Shown: positions 19,341 to 27,929 of the stretch, piece by piece | How positions within the stretch are numbered: position 1 is the stretch's first letter | How the letters are laid out: the number at the start of each line of letters is the position of its first letter | NCBI GenBank assembly: GCA_963835775.1 | Contig: CAWIHB010000017.1 | Coordinates: 76,916 to 140,915, forward strand | Origin: Palsa-504 sp963835775 | Lineage (GTDB): Bacteria; Actinomycetota; Actinomycetes; Streptosporangiales; Streptosporangiaceae | Reading direction: 5' to 3' | Length of the DNA: 64,000 nt | Translations under genes and position numbers: made by a program | The notes under the pieces: generated by a model | Seen by the model: only the letters and a program-made list of their open reading frames with translations | What the model was told of the DNA's origin: nothing | Databases searched by the model: none

Positions 19341-20542
19341 TAGTCCGGGAGCTTGATGGCGGTCGCGGTCCTGGCGGACAGGTACCTGATCACGGGCCGG
19401 GCCGGCAGGTGGGGCAGCAGCCGGAAGAACCGGTCCCGCTGCCTGATCAGCCTGGCGGTCGGCGGGGCCAGGAACTTCAGGCCGCCGTTCGCCTGCTTCT
19501 GGCCGCGCGCCACGTACCGGCGCAGCAGCCGCTCGTACCGGCCGAACGCGGCCCGGTAGTCACCACCGGCCGCGGCCAGCTCGCCCGCCAGCACGTAGGC
19601 CGCGACCACCGCGGTGCCGGTGCCGTTGCCGCCGGGCCCGGCCGCGTAGCCAGCGTCGCCGATCAGCGCCACCCGCCCGGCCGACCAGCGGTCCAGCCGG
19701 ACCTGGCTGACCGAGTCGAAGTAGAAGTCCTCCGCCCCGGCCATCTGGGCCAGCAGCTCCGGGACATGCCACCCGATCCCGGCGAAGGCACCGGCCACGA
19801 TCTTCTGCTGCTGAGCGGCGTCACGGTAGTCGTAGCCGCCCGGCGGCCCGGCGAAGAACAACTGGGCCACGGCCCGGCCGGCGTCCCGGGTGCTGAACAC
19901 GGCGGCGGTCCGGCCCGGCACGCTGTGCAGCAGGCCCGCGTGGTCCAGGCCGAGCGAGTTGGCCACGCTGAAGATCGACACGTACAGGCCGAGATCGCGC
20001 ACCGGATCCGGCTGGCCGCCGAAGGCCAGCCCGCGGACCGCCGAGTGCAGCCCGTCCGCCCCGATGACCAGGTCGAAGGTACGCGGGGCGGCACGGTCGA
20101 AGGTGACGTGCACCCCGTTGCCGTCCTGGCGCAGGCCGGCGACCGAATCGCCGAACAGGTACTCGGTCCCGTCCCGCGTCGCCTGGTACAGGATGCGGCC
20201 CAGGTCGCCGCGGAGGATCTCCACGTCACCCGCGAAGATCTCGGCCGGCATGCTGGCCACCGGCCGGCTGTCGGCGTCCACGTAGGTCGTCGCGGACAGA
20301 TGTGTCTGCGCGGCTTTGACCTGGTCGAGCAATCCCATCTTGGCCAGCACCGACAGGTGCACGGCGCCGCGGAAATCGACCGCGTACCCGCCGCCGCGCA
20401 GCTGCGGCGCCCGTTCCACCACGGTCGGGCGGAACCCGTACCGGTGCAGCCAGAAGGCCAGCGCGGGCCCCGCCACGCTCGCGCCCGAGATCAGGATGTT
20501 CCGGTTCTGCACGCCTGCAATGTCCATACCTGGATCATACAA
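19337..20542 (-). CDS. FAD-dependent aromatic-type monooxygenase (PHBH fold)
   Basis: About 400 residues of the p-hydroxybenzoate-hydroxylase superfamily. GxGxxG-like FAD motif ILISGASVAGPALAFWLHRYG at the N-terminus, the DG motif FDLVIGADGLHSAVRG in the middle, and the GD motif RVALIGDAGYAAGPGGNGTG near residue 285. Close relatives include TetX-like and rifampicin monooxygenases and many orphan hydroxylases, so the substrate cannot be assigned. Start ATG at 20542, or MDIAGVQ at 20527. It is divergently transcribed from a TetR regulator 54 bp away, the classical layout for a TetR-repressed detoxification or tailoring enzyme. No drug-export gene is adjacent. Confidence 0.88.
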   Translation of the reverse strand: MYDPGMDIAGVQNRNILISGASVAGPALAFWLHRYGFRPTVVERAPQLRGGGYAVDFRGAVHLSVLAKMGLLDQVKAAQTHLSATTYVDADSRPVASMPAEIFAGDVEILRGDLGRILYQATRDGTEYLFGDSVAGLRQDGNGVHVTFDRAAPRTFDLVIGADGLHSAVRGLAFGGQPDPVRDLGLYVSIFSVANSLGLDHAGLLHSVPGRTAAVFSTRDAGRAVAQLFFAGPPGGYDYRDAAQQQKIVAGAFAGIGWHVPELLAQMAGAEDFYFDSVSQVRLDRWSAGRVALIGDAGYAAGPGGNGTGTAVVAAYVLAGELAAAGGDYRAAFGRYERLLRRYVARGQKQANGGLKFLAPPTARLIRQRDRFFRLLPHLPARPVIRYLSARTATAIKLPDY

Positions 20543-20596
20543 ACGTATAAGACATGTGTATAGTACATTCGTCTAGATTGTTGCTAGGCTCTCTTC

Positions 20597-21184
20597 ATGA
20601 GCCACAAGGAGGACCTGCTGGCCGGGGCGGTCCGCTGCCTGCGGGAAAAGGGCTACGCCCACACCACGGCCCGGGACATCGTGGCGGCGTCAGGGACCAA
20701 CCTGGCCTCCATCGGCTATCACTACGGCTCCACCAAGGCGCTGCTCAACGCCGCGGTGCTGCAGGCCTTGGACGAGTTCGGCGCGCAGATGGCGCAGGCC
20801 ATCGGGACCGACGAGGCCGCCGGCGCGACGCCCGCCGAGCGCTTCGAGCGGTTTTGGACCCGGGTCATCGACTCGTTCCAGGCCAGCCGTCAGGTGTGGC
20901 TGGCTACCTTCGACATTTTCACCGTGGCCCAGCGCGACCCCGAGGTGCGGGCGGTGGTGGCGGCCGGGATCGACGACGCCCGGATGTTCTGGGCGCGGGC
21001 GCTGTACGGGGTGGACCCCGCCGAGACCCGGCATGCCCGGGCCATCGGCTCACTGCACCAGGCGCTGGTTAGCGGCGTCCTGGTGCAGTGGCTGATCGAC
21101 CCGGAACGAGCCCCCACGCCCGTCGACCTGGCCCAGGCCCTGCCCGTCATCGCGGCTCAGGTCACCGCCACCGGACCCCCCTGA
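20597..21184 (+). CDS. TetR-family transcriptional regulator
   Basis: 195 residues. The N-terminal helix-turn-helix, GYAHTTARDIVAASGTN then IGYHYGSTKALLNAAV, is typical TetR. The C-terminal ligand-binding domain (residues 70-195) resembles the TetR_C class with WLATFDIFTVAQRDPEVRAVV. It sits head to head with the flavin monooxygenase; the 54-bp gap is AT-richer than its surroundings and contains GTATAAGACATGTGTATAG, but I see no convincing full palindrome. It likely represses the monooxygenase and itself. Ligand unknown. Confidence 0.9.
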   Translation: MSHKEDLLAGAVRCLREKGYAHTTARDIVAASGTNLASIGYHYGSTKALLNAAVLQALDEFGAQMAQAIGTDEAAGATPAERFERFWTRVIDSFQASRQVWLATFDIFTVAQRDPEVRAVVAAGIDDARMFWARALYGVDPAETRHARAIGSLHQALVSGVLVQWLIDPERAPTPVDLAQALPVIAAQVTATGPP

Positions 21185-21199
21185 ACCCGGCGCTGCGGC

Positions 21200-21261
21200 C
21201 AACGACGTCGTTGCCACCACGACGCGCACCAGACGACATGGTTGCCACAACGACGTCGTTG
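21200..21261. repeat. Two identical 14-bp palindromes between convergent genes
   Basis: CAACGACGTCGTTG occurs at 21200-21213 and again at 21248-21261, both perfect and exactly 48 bp apart. GACGACATGGTTGCCACAA, between them, resembles a diverged third site. They lie in the 103-bp gap between the tetR stop and the lipoprotein stop. Without a loop or U-tract they are not good terminators. They look more like protein-binding sites or the remains of a repeat. Confidence 0.75.
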
Positions 21262-21287
21262 CGTGACTCCGACTGGCTTGCGCTGGG

Positions 21288-21944
21288 TCAGCTGCCGCAG
21301 CTGGCTTGCGCCGCGGCCACCTCCGAGCTGAACGTCCAGGGATTCTGCGGCGCGTTCTGGCCCTGCAGCGCCTTGGGCAGGCCGTCGGGGAACTGGAACG
21401 ACGCGTGTGACCAGTACCAGCGGGTGCCCGCGGCGGAGCACACCTTGACCGGCTGGCTCAGCGTCACCGTGGCGGCTACCGGGTAGACCGTGCCGCCCGC
21501 GCAGTTCGGGCTGCAGTCGTCGATCTTGTAGGTGCCGGTGCCGACCGCCTCGGTGGCCGACCACGTGGTCCAGTTCATCTTGGACAGGAACGCGGTGGAA
21601 TCACCCGACAGCGCGCACCCGTAACCGCCGCAGGCCGGCTCGTACAACGGGGTCCCGTTAGTATCCTGCTCGGGCGCCAGGAACGTGCTGGTCCCGGTCT
21701 GCGTCGCCGCCGTGCTCGGCGTGGCGGTCGCGGTGGGCGGGGAAACCGGGGTGGCTGGGGAAACCGGGGTGGCGGTCACGACCGGCGAAGCCGGGGCGCT
21801 GGCGGGCGCCGTGGCCGGCGGGCTCGAGGTCGCCGCCGCCGTGGAACTGCTCGTCGAGCCGCACGCGGTCATCAGCAAACCAGCACACGCCAGCCCGGCC
21901 CAGGGCGCAATCTGGCGGGCTCCGCCGCCCTTCCTGATCCACAT
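21288..21944 (-). CDS. Predicted secreted lipoprotein, unknown function
   Basis: About 218 residues from the ATG at 21944. A lipobox, LLMTACGS, near residue 27 follows a hydrophobic stretch, so the mature protein should be lipid-anchored outside the membrane. Residues ~30-75 are a Ser/Thr/Ala/Pro-rich linker containing a repeated TPVSP. The C-terminal ~125 residues form a compact Cys-containing domain with CGGYGC, WTTWSATEAVGTGTY, DDCSPNCAGG and VKVCSAAGTRWYWS, which suggests disulfides. I do not recognise an enzymatic motif. Similar small exported domains are common as hypothetical proteins in actinomycetes. Nothing around it indicates a role. Confidence 0.8.
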   Translation of the reverse strand: MWIRKGGGARQIAPWAGLACAGLLMTACGSTSSSTAAATSSPPATAPASAPASPVVTATPVSPATPVSPPTATATPSTAATQTGTSTFLAPEQDTNGTPLYEPACGGYGCALSGDSTAFLSKMNWTTWSATEAVGTGTYKIDDCSPNCAGGTVYPVAATVTLSQPVKVCSAAGTRWYWSHASFQFPDGLPKALQGQNAPQNPWTFSSEVAAAQASCGS

Positions 21945-22234
21945 CAATGTCCAACCCCTTCAATGTCTTAGCGGCTCGGCGAGCCATGTCACATCTACGA
22001 CGCCCGCCGCACCCCCTTGGTTGGAAAATCAGGAGGTCAGCCACGGGTCGTTCGGCATAGATATCAGGGCCGGAGCCGGCTGAGGCGGTCCAGGATCCGA
22101 ACGGGCCAGGGTCGTCGCGGCGCGGCCCGCTAACCGAAGCACTGGCCTTCGCCGCGGTAGGTCGGCATGCCGGTGACCTGGTCGCCGTCGACCGGATCCC
22201 GGCCGGCCCGCCGGGCCCGGGCTCGCCCGCGCCG

Positions 22235-22822
22235 ATGCCGGGCTGGCGCCGGTTCTGGGAGTTCGAGGTCGTGGAGAACGCCGCGTTCGGCAGCCTGTGC
22301 CGGGTGGGCCGGGCCGCGCCGCGGCTGATCCCGGCGCTGAACCGGCTCTCGTCGGCCGCGCTGTCCGCCCGGTCCTACACCGATGCGTCCTACCGGGTGT
22401 TCGTCACCCCGCGGCGGGTCCGGTTCGTGGAGTCCGAATATGCCGTTCCACGTGAATCACTGGCCGGCGTGCTGACCGAACTGCGCCGGGCCGTGCCCCG
22501 GCTGGCCGACCCGGTCATGTTCCCGGTCGAGATCCGGGTAGCGGCCGCCGACGACATCTGGCTGTCCACCGCCTACGGCCGGGACACCGCCTACATCGCC
22601 ATCCACCAGCACGCCGGGCTGCCCTACCAGGCCTACTTCGAGGTGTTCGAGTCCATCGTGGCGGAGGTGGCCGGGCGGCCGCACTGGGGCAAGATGCATT
22701 CGCTGGACGCCGGGCGGCTGGGCCAGCTCTACCCCCGCTTCGAGGATTTCCGCCGGGTCCGGGCCGAGGTCGACCCCGAGGCCAGGTTCGGCAACGCCTA
22801 CCTGGCCCAGGTGCTGGGCTAG
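22235..22822 (+). pseudogene. C-terminal half of a FAD-linked sugar-lactone oxidase (ALO/gulonolactone-oxidase type), N-terminus missing
   Basis: 195 residues from the only in-frame start, matching the C-terminal ALO domain of D-arabinono/L-gulono-1,4-lactone oxidases: WRRFWEFEVVENAAFGSLCR, SYRVFVTPRRVRF, EIRVAAADDIWLSTAYGRD, and the closing HWGKMHSLDAGRLGQLYPRF ending in FGNAYLAQVLG. The ~230-residue FAD-binding (PCMH) domain is absent. The frame stays open back to 22061, and the stretch RIPAGPPG just before the ATG still looks like the family linker, but nothing resembling an FAD motif is found. It is probably a truncated, non-functional gene, though a stand-alone domain cannot be excluded. 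Confidence 0.75.
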
Positions 22823-23027
22823 TCCTTACCGGTTCATGACGGCCCGGCCCGCGGCCGAACCGGACCGGGCGGCCCGCCCGTAGTCCTGGGTAGCGGCCGG
22901 TGCTCGTGGCCGCCCGGGAGGTCGCCGCCCGTGCGGTGACCACCGCCTTCTCTCGTGGGGCGGCCGCGGCACCGGTCCCGGCCGATCACGCCGCCCTGGC
23001 GGGGTCGGCGAAGGGCAGGAGCGGAGC

Positions 23028-23390
23028 ATGAGCGGCGGACCGGGCGAACGGTGCCGGCCCGGACAGTGCCGGCCCGGACAGTGCCGGCCCGGACAGTGCC
23101 CGCCCTGCCCGTGCTGCATCCGGCGGGCCGAACACGGGCAGAGCACCGTGCGCAGGCGGATCCTGGCCGTGCTCGCGGCGGCCGGGCTGGCCGCGCTGGC
23201 CGGCCTGTGCCTGTACGCCGACCCGGATCCGGTCGGCCCGTCGCCCGCCGGCGCGTCCGCGGCCGCCCGCATCGTGCTGATCGCCATCGCGGCGCTGGCC
23301 GTGACCGCCTTCGCCGTGCTCCAGGCGCTGGCTCGCGCGCGGTGCCGGCGGGCCCGCACCTACACCAACTGGCGGACCTGGCCGCCCTGA
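23028..23390 (+). CDS. Small Cys-repeat membrane protein, unknown function
   Basis: 120 residues from an ATG preceded by GGAGCGGAGC. The N-terminus has three CRPGQ units followed by CPPCPCC, giving seven cysteines within about 22 residues. Two hydrophobic segments follow, about residues 44-63 (ILAVLAAAGLAALAGLCLYA) and 80-102 (ARIVLIAIAALAVTAFAVLQ). The underlying DNA is a 15-bp direct repeat (23052-23096). A 43-codon frame starting at GTG 22900 ends in an ATGA overlap with this start and may be a leader cistron, but it resembles nothing I know. The pattern suggests a metal- or thiol-reactive tail on a two-helix membrane anchor; this is only a structural guess. Confidence 0.55.
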   Translation: MSGGPGERCRPGQCRPGQCRPGQCPPCPCCIRRAEHGQSTVRRRILAVLAAAGLAALAGLCLYADPDPVGPSPAGASAAARIVLIAIAALAVTAFAVLQALARARCRRARTYTNWRTWPP

Positions 23391-23414
23391 CGCCTGCGCC
23401 CGGGCGGCGCCGCC

Positions 23415-23501
23415 CTTCTCTGTGCTGCCTTCTCTGTGCTGCCTTCTCTGTGCTGCCCTTCTCTGGGCTGCCTTTTCTGGGCCGGCCTTTTCTGGGCCGC
23501 C
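23415..23501. repeat. 14-15-bp tandem repeat upstream of the HerA-like gene
   Basis: Three exact copies of CTTCTCTGTGCTGC (23415, 23429, 23443), then three progressively diverged copies at 23458, 23472 and 23487 of the form CTTCTCTGGGCTGC or CTTTTCTGGGCCG. The array is pyrimidine-rich and non-coding, and lies between the Cys-repeat protein and the ATPase gene. Confidence 0.85.
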
Positions 23502-23573
23502 GGGGTTGTTTAGGGTAATTGTGTCAGTACGCAGGAAACGTTCGGTTCGCCAGCAAGCCGGGAAGGGCCACCG

Positions 23574-26546
23574 ATGTTAGCTTGGCCGGAACTGGACGGG
23601 CTCGATGCGTACCGCATCACCGAGATCCCGCGCCGCCCGGATGCCGGCCAGGCCGCGGCGCCGTCGGACCGGCCCGGCGACGCCGGGCGGACCCAGCGGC
23701 TGGCCGCGCTGGTCGCGGCGTATCACGCTGGTGCGGGCGTCCAGGGCTCAGGGGCGCTCGCGCTGGGCTGGGTGCGGCATGAGGCCGGCGGCCCGGTCCA
23801 GTTCCTGGCCGCGGGCCGGGGCCTGGTCGGCAGCGAGGACCGGCATGAGGTCTTCCTGACCCTGCCGGGCGGCGCGCGGGCCCGGCCGCTGGCCGCGGGC
23901 ACGCTCGGCCCGCTGCTGGCCAAGCTGCCGTGCTGGCGCGCCATCGGCGGGATCAGCGACGGGCTGCTGCCCGACGATGAGCGGCGCACCGCGGACCGGC
24001 TCCCGCCATCGCTTGAGGAATGCCTGCTGGCCACCTGGCCGGGGCCGTTCGGCTGGCTGCTGATCGCCGAGCCGCTGGCCGGCGCCGAGATCGGTCAGAT
24101 CGCCGACCAGGTGGCCTGGGGCGAGGAGCAGGCCGCGGGCCAGGCTGAGCGGTTCCCGGGCAAGGCCGTGCAGGCCCGGCGGCTGCACCTGCGTCACGCC
24201 GAGCTGCGGGCCGGCCTGTCCGCGGGCCTGTGGCGGGTGCGGCTGGCCGCGGGCGGGATCGACACGGCGGCGGCCACGCGGGTGGCGGGGCTGGTCTGCG
24301 CGTCGGCTGACCTGGCTGGCCTGCCCTACGCGCTGGCTCCGGCCGGCCACCAGACGCCGGGCCTGCGCGAGCTCATGGATGTCGCCGCCGGCCCGGCCAC
24401 ACCCGGCGGCGACGCGGCGCTGGCCTGCCCGTTCTATGCCAGCAGCGAGCTGGTCGCGGCGCTGGCCCGGCCCCCGGAGCGGGAGATACCCGGCGTGCGG
24501 CTGGCCCTGGGACCGGACTTCGACGTCACCCAGGAGCCGACCGGGACCCGGCCGGCGGTCAGCATCGGCCAGGTCCTGGACCGCAGCCGCCGGCCCGCCG
24601 GGCCGCTGGTGCTGCCGCTGGACTCGCTGAACCGGCACGTGTTCGTGTGCGGCGCCACCGGCGCGGGCAAGTCGCAGACGGTACGCGGCCTGCTCGAGGC
24701 GGCCACCGGGGCCGGGATTCCCTGGCTGGTGGTAGAGCCGGCCAAGGCGGAGTACCGGCTGATGGCGGCGCGGCTGGGCACCGGGGCCTCCGGTGCCGAG
24801 GTGGTGCGGATCAGGCCCGGGGAATCGGACGCAATCGCGGCCGGCCTCAACCCGCTCGAGCCGGCTCCGGACGCCGCCGGCCGCCGGTTCCCGCTGCAGA
24901 CCCACGCCAACCTGGTCAAGGCGCTGTTCATCGCGTCTTTCCGGTCCGAGGAGCCGTTCCCGCAGGTGCTGAGCGCGGCCCTGACCAGGGTCTACGAGGA
25001 CGCCGGGTGGGACATGGCGCTGGGCGAGACGCTCGCGGCCGACCCGAATCCTGGCTACCCGATCCTGACCGACCTGCAGCGGGCCGCAATCAGGATCGTC
25101 CGCGAGGTTGGCTACAGCCAGCGGATCACCGACGACGTGCTCGGCTTCATCAAGGTCCGGCTGTCCAGCCTGCGGCTGGGTACCACCGGCCGCTTCCTGG
25201 AGGGCGGCCACCAGCTCGACTTCGGCCGGCTGCTGCGCACCAACGCCGTGCTGGAGATCGAGGACGTCGGCGACGACAGCGACAAGGCGTTCCTGATGGG
25301 CACGGTGCTGATCAGGCTGGCCGAGCACCTGCGGATGGGCCGCCAAGCCGAGCCGGGCCGCGAGGTCACGCTGCGCCATCTGACCGTGATCGAGGAGGCG
25401 CACCGGCTGCTGCGCCGCCAGGAACCCGGCACCGCGGCCGGGGCGGCCGCGCACGCGGTCGAGATGTTCGCTGGGCTGCTGGCCGAAATCCGCGCCTACG
25501 GCGAGGGTCTCGTCATCGCCGAGCAGATCCCGGACCGCCTGGTCAGGGACGTCATCAAGAACACCGCGGTGAAGATCACCCACCGGCTGCCCGCGGCCGA
25601 CGACCGCGACGCGGTGGGCGCGACGATGAACATGACCGCGGCCCAGAACCGCTACCTGGTCACGCTCCCGCCCGGTGAGGCGGCGGTGTTCTCCGACGGC
25701 ATGGACTACCCGCTGCTGGCCCGCATGCCCGACGGCACCGCGCGGGAAGCGGCGGCCCAGGCCCCCACCGCCAGCCCGGCCCGGGTGGTCCAGCCGCGCA
25801 GCATCACCTGCGGCGCGGACTGCACCGAGCGGCCGTGCACGCTGCGGGACATGCGGGTGGCCCAGCGCGCGCTGGACGAATACCCGGCCATCCTGCTGTG
25901 GGCCGAACTGACCGTACTGGCGCACCTGACCGGATGGCCCATGCCGGTGCCGCGCACGGCGCTGCTGTCGCTGCTGGAGATGATGCCGTCCCGGCTGCGG
26001 GACTGCGCGATCTCACATGGCGTGGACGCCGCGGTACGGGTCAGGATCCCGGTCATCGTCGGCCGGGTCAGCCCGGTCGGGCTGACCGCGCACGCCGCCA
26101 CCGCGATCCGGGCCCGGATCTGGAGGGGCAGCTGGCTGTGCCTGCGCGAGGAACCCCGGTGGCTGGCCCCGGCCTACCAGTGGACGCTGATCCTGGACGC
26201 ACTCAGGTCAGCCGACCGGAAGAACCCGGGCGCCGGCCCGCACCCCCGCAGCGCGGAGTGGGAACGGACCTACGGCCGGGCCATCCCCGGTGACACCTGC
26301 GCGCGGCAGGTCGGGACCGTGCAGCGCTGGTACGACGGCGCGCAGCGGGAGGCGTGGGAGGTCCGGGCCGTGGCGTTCGGGGTGGACAGCCCCTCGGCCA
26401 TCGAGCGGGCCGCCGGGGCCAGCGCTGAAGACGACGACTTCGAGGAGCGGCTGACCGGCTACCTGGACCAGTTCCTTGACTGCCGCTGGCCCCGGCTCTA
26501 CCTGACCGCTGACCCGCTCGGCGATCCTCCCGAGCAGCCGGGCTAG
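23574..26546 (+). CDS. HerA/FtsK-like P-loop ATPase, large, function unknown
   Basis: 990 residues. Residues 1-300 match no family I recognise. The motor domain begins near residue 350 with Walker A VCGATGAGKSQTVRG, then WLVVEPAKAEYRL, a Walker B-type LTVIEEAHRLL (about residue 610), and the arginine-finger-type region GLVIAEQIPDRLVRDVIKNT, the DUF87/HerA arrangement shared with hexameric DNA translocases. After it a Cys cluster, CGADCTERPCTLRD, could bind metal. The C-terminal ~240 residues are unassigned. HerA-like ATPases work in DNA repair, conjugation and anti-phage systems with a nuclease partner. No such partner (NurA, SIR2, PLD) is adjacent, so a DNA-translocase activity is likely but the biological role is open. 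Confidence 0.75.
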   Translation: MLAWPELDGLDAYRITEIPRRPDAGQAAAPSDRPGDAGRTQRLAALVAAYHAGAGVQGSGALALGWVRHEAGGPVQFLAAGRGLVGSEDRHEVFLTLPGGARARPLAAGTLGPLLAKLPCWRAIGGISDGLLPDDERRTADRLPPSLEECLLATWPGPFGWLLIAEPLAGAEIGQIADQVAWGEEQAAGQAERFPGKAVQARRLHLRHAELRAGLSAGLWRVRLAAGGIDTAAATRVAGLVCASADLAGLPYALAPAGHQTPGLRELMDVAAGPATPGGDAALACPFYASSELVAALARPPEREIPGVRLALGPDFDVTQEPTGTRPAVSIGQVLDRSRRPAGPLVLPLDSLNRHVFVCGATGAGKSQTVRGLLEAATGAGIPWLVVEPAKAEYRLMAARLGTGASGAEVVRIRPGESDAIAAGLNPLEPAPDAAGRRFPLQTHANLVKALFIASFRSEEPFPQVLSAALTRVYEDAGWDMALGETLAADPNPGYPILTDLQRAAIRIVREVGYSQRITDDVLGFIKVRLSSLRLGTTGRFLEGGHQLDFGRLLRTNAVLEIEDVGDDSDKAFLMGTVLIRLAEHLRMGRQAEPGREVTLRHLTVIEEAHRLLRRQEPGTAAGAAAHAVEMFAGLLAEIRAYGEGLVIAEQIPDRLVRDVIKNTAVKITHRLPAADDRDAVGATMNMTAAQNRYLVTLPPGEAAVFSDGMDYPLLARMPDGTAREAAAQAPTASPARVVQPRSITCGADCTERPCTLRDMRVAQRALDEYPAILLWAELTVLAHLTGWPMPVPRTALLSLLEMMPSRLRDCAISHGVDAAVRVRIPVIVGRVSPVGLTAHAATAIRARIWRGSWLCLREEPRWLAPAYQWTLILDALRSADRKNPGAGPHPRSAEWERTYGRAIPGDTCARQVGTVQRWYDGAQREAWEVRAVAFGVDSPSAIERAAGASAEDDDFEERLTGYLDQFLDCRWPRLYLTADPLGDPPEQPG

Positions 26547-26550
26547 GCCG

Positions 26551-26654
26551 TTGTCCACAGCTGCGTCCACAGACGTGTGCATTGAGTAGCCCGTATCAGC
26601 ATGCATCCTGGGACGTTACGTTCTGAGTTATCCACAGGCTGTGCTTGTGGAGAA
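26551..26654. promoter_or_regulatory. Cluster of four DnaA-box-like sites
   Basis: TTGTCCACA (26551-26559), GCGTCCACA (26563-26571), TTATCCACA (26628-26636) and, on the minus strand, TTCTCCACA (26646-26654). The first matches the preferred actinomycete DnaA box and the third is the exact E. coli consensus. They fill the whole gap between the HerA-like gene and the convergent DUF5324-like gene. There is no dnaA or dnaN nearby and no AT-rich unwinding element, so this is not an origin. It fits a DnaA-titration or regulatory site. Confidence 0.65.
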
Positions 26655-26663
26655 CACCCTCGG

Positions 26664-27233
26664 CTACTGCCGCGGCGCGGTCACCTGCCCGTTGACGTCG
26701 GCCCGGGCGCCGGCCTCGTCGCCCGGCGCGTCTTCGGTGTCGGGCTCGGCCGTGTACTCGGCGTCCGCGGTGGCGCTCGCGTAACGCCGCCGCATGGCCA
26801 CCGCGGCGGTGGCGCCCACCGCGGCCACCACAGCGCCGGCACCGAACAGCCAGCGCCAGTCGAGCAGCCGGCGCACGCCGGTCTTACCCGGCTTGGCGTC
26901 CGGCCTGATCTGCTGGGCGGTAGAACGGAGCACGGTGGAGACCTTGGGGGCGACCGTCGTGGTCACCGCATCCGCGGCGCCCTCCAGTCGCGGGGCGGCC
27001 CATTCCCGCGCGCCATGGACCGCGTCCTCCAAACGGGGTCCGGCCCATTGCACGGCGTCTTCGAGACGGGGTCCGGCCCATTCCCGCGCGCCCTGAACGC
27101 CCTGGCGGACGCCCTGGACCGCTGTCGTTCCCGCTCGCTTGCCTGCCGGGACGGCCGCTGCGGCGGCGTCCTTCGCGCGCACGCCGATCGCGGCCACCCC
27201 GTCGGCGGCGCGGTTGGTCTTGATAAGGGACAC
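26664..27233 (-). CDS. DUF5324-like actinobacterial protein
   Basis: 189 residues. A positively charged, Ala-rich N-terminal half contains three degenerate repeats of WAxPRLEDA (residues ~52-85) and is probably amphipathic helical. A hydrophobic segment, WLFGAGAVVAAVGATAAVAM (about 130-150), is followed by an acidic tail. This layout, and its position beside cyclophilin, rhomboid and CrgA genes, matches the DUF5324 family of Streptomyces and relatives, whose function is unknown. It is divergent from the cyclophilin gene. The DNA repeats (around 26985-27095) keep frame and suggest expansion of the helical module. Confidence 0.7.
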   Translation of the reverse strand: MSLIKTNRAADGVAAIGVRAKDAAAAAVPAGKRAGTTAVQGVRQGVQGAREWAGPRLEDAVQWAGPRLEDAVHGAREWAAPRLEGAADAVTTTVAPKVSTVLRSTAQQIRPDAKPGKTGVRRLLDWRWLFGAGAVVAAVGATAAVAMRRRYASATADAEYTAEPDTEDAPGDEAGARADVNGQVTAPRQ

Positions 27234-27383
27234 AGTAAACCTCCTGAGCGTAAACCCGCTATCACAGAGTTCCCGTCCGGGCTTGGTTCAATCATCCCGC
27301 GTTACCGGTACGGTGATGACTGAAGGGAATTTACCGCGCGCAAACGCAAGGCCATCGGGATGGCCGCTTGAGGAGTTGCACGT

Positions 27384-27917
<534 letters not shown>

Positions 27918-27929
27918 CTGGACCCAGCC

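Noticed and set aside
20543..20596. TetR operator palindrome in the monooxygenase-tetR gap
   Set aside because: Several partial symmetries around GTATAAGACATGTGTATAG exist but none gives a convincing full-length palindrome.
22826..23359. 177-codon minus-strand frame opposite the Cys-repeat protein
   Set aside because: It is Arg/Ala/Pro-rich, lacks domain features and crosses the well-placed plus-strand start with its ribosome binding site; probably antisense noise.
23415..23501. Second candidate CRISPR-like repeat
   Set aside because: Head-to-tail 14-15-bp units without spacers; an ordinary minisatellite.
26551..26654. Replication origin
   Set aside because: Four DnaA boxes only, no AT-rich element, and no dnaA, dnaN, rpmH or parAB beside it; reported as a titration-type cluster instead.
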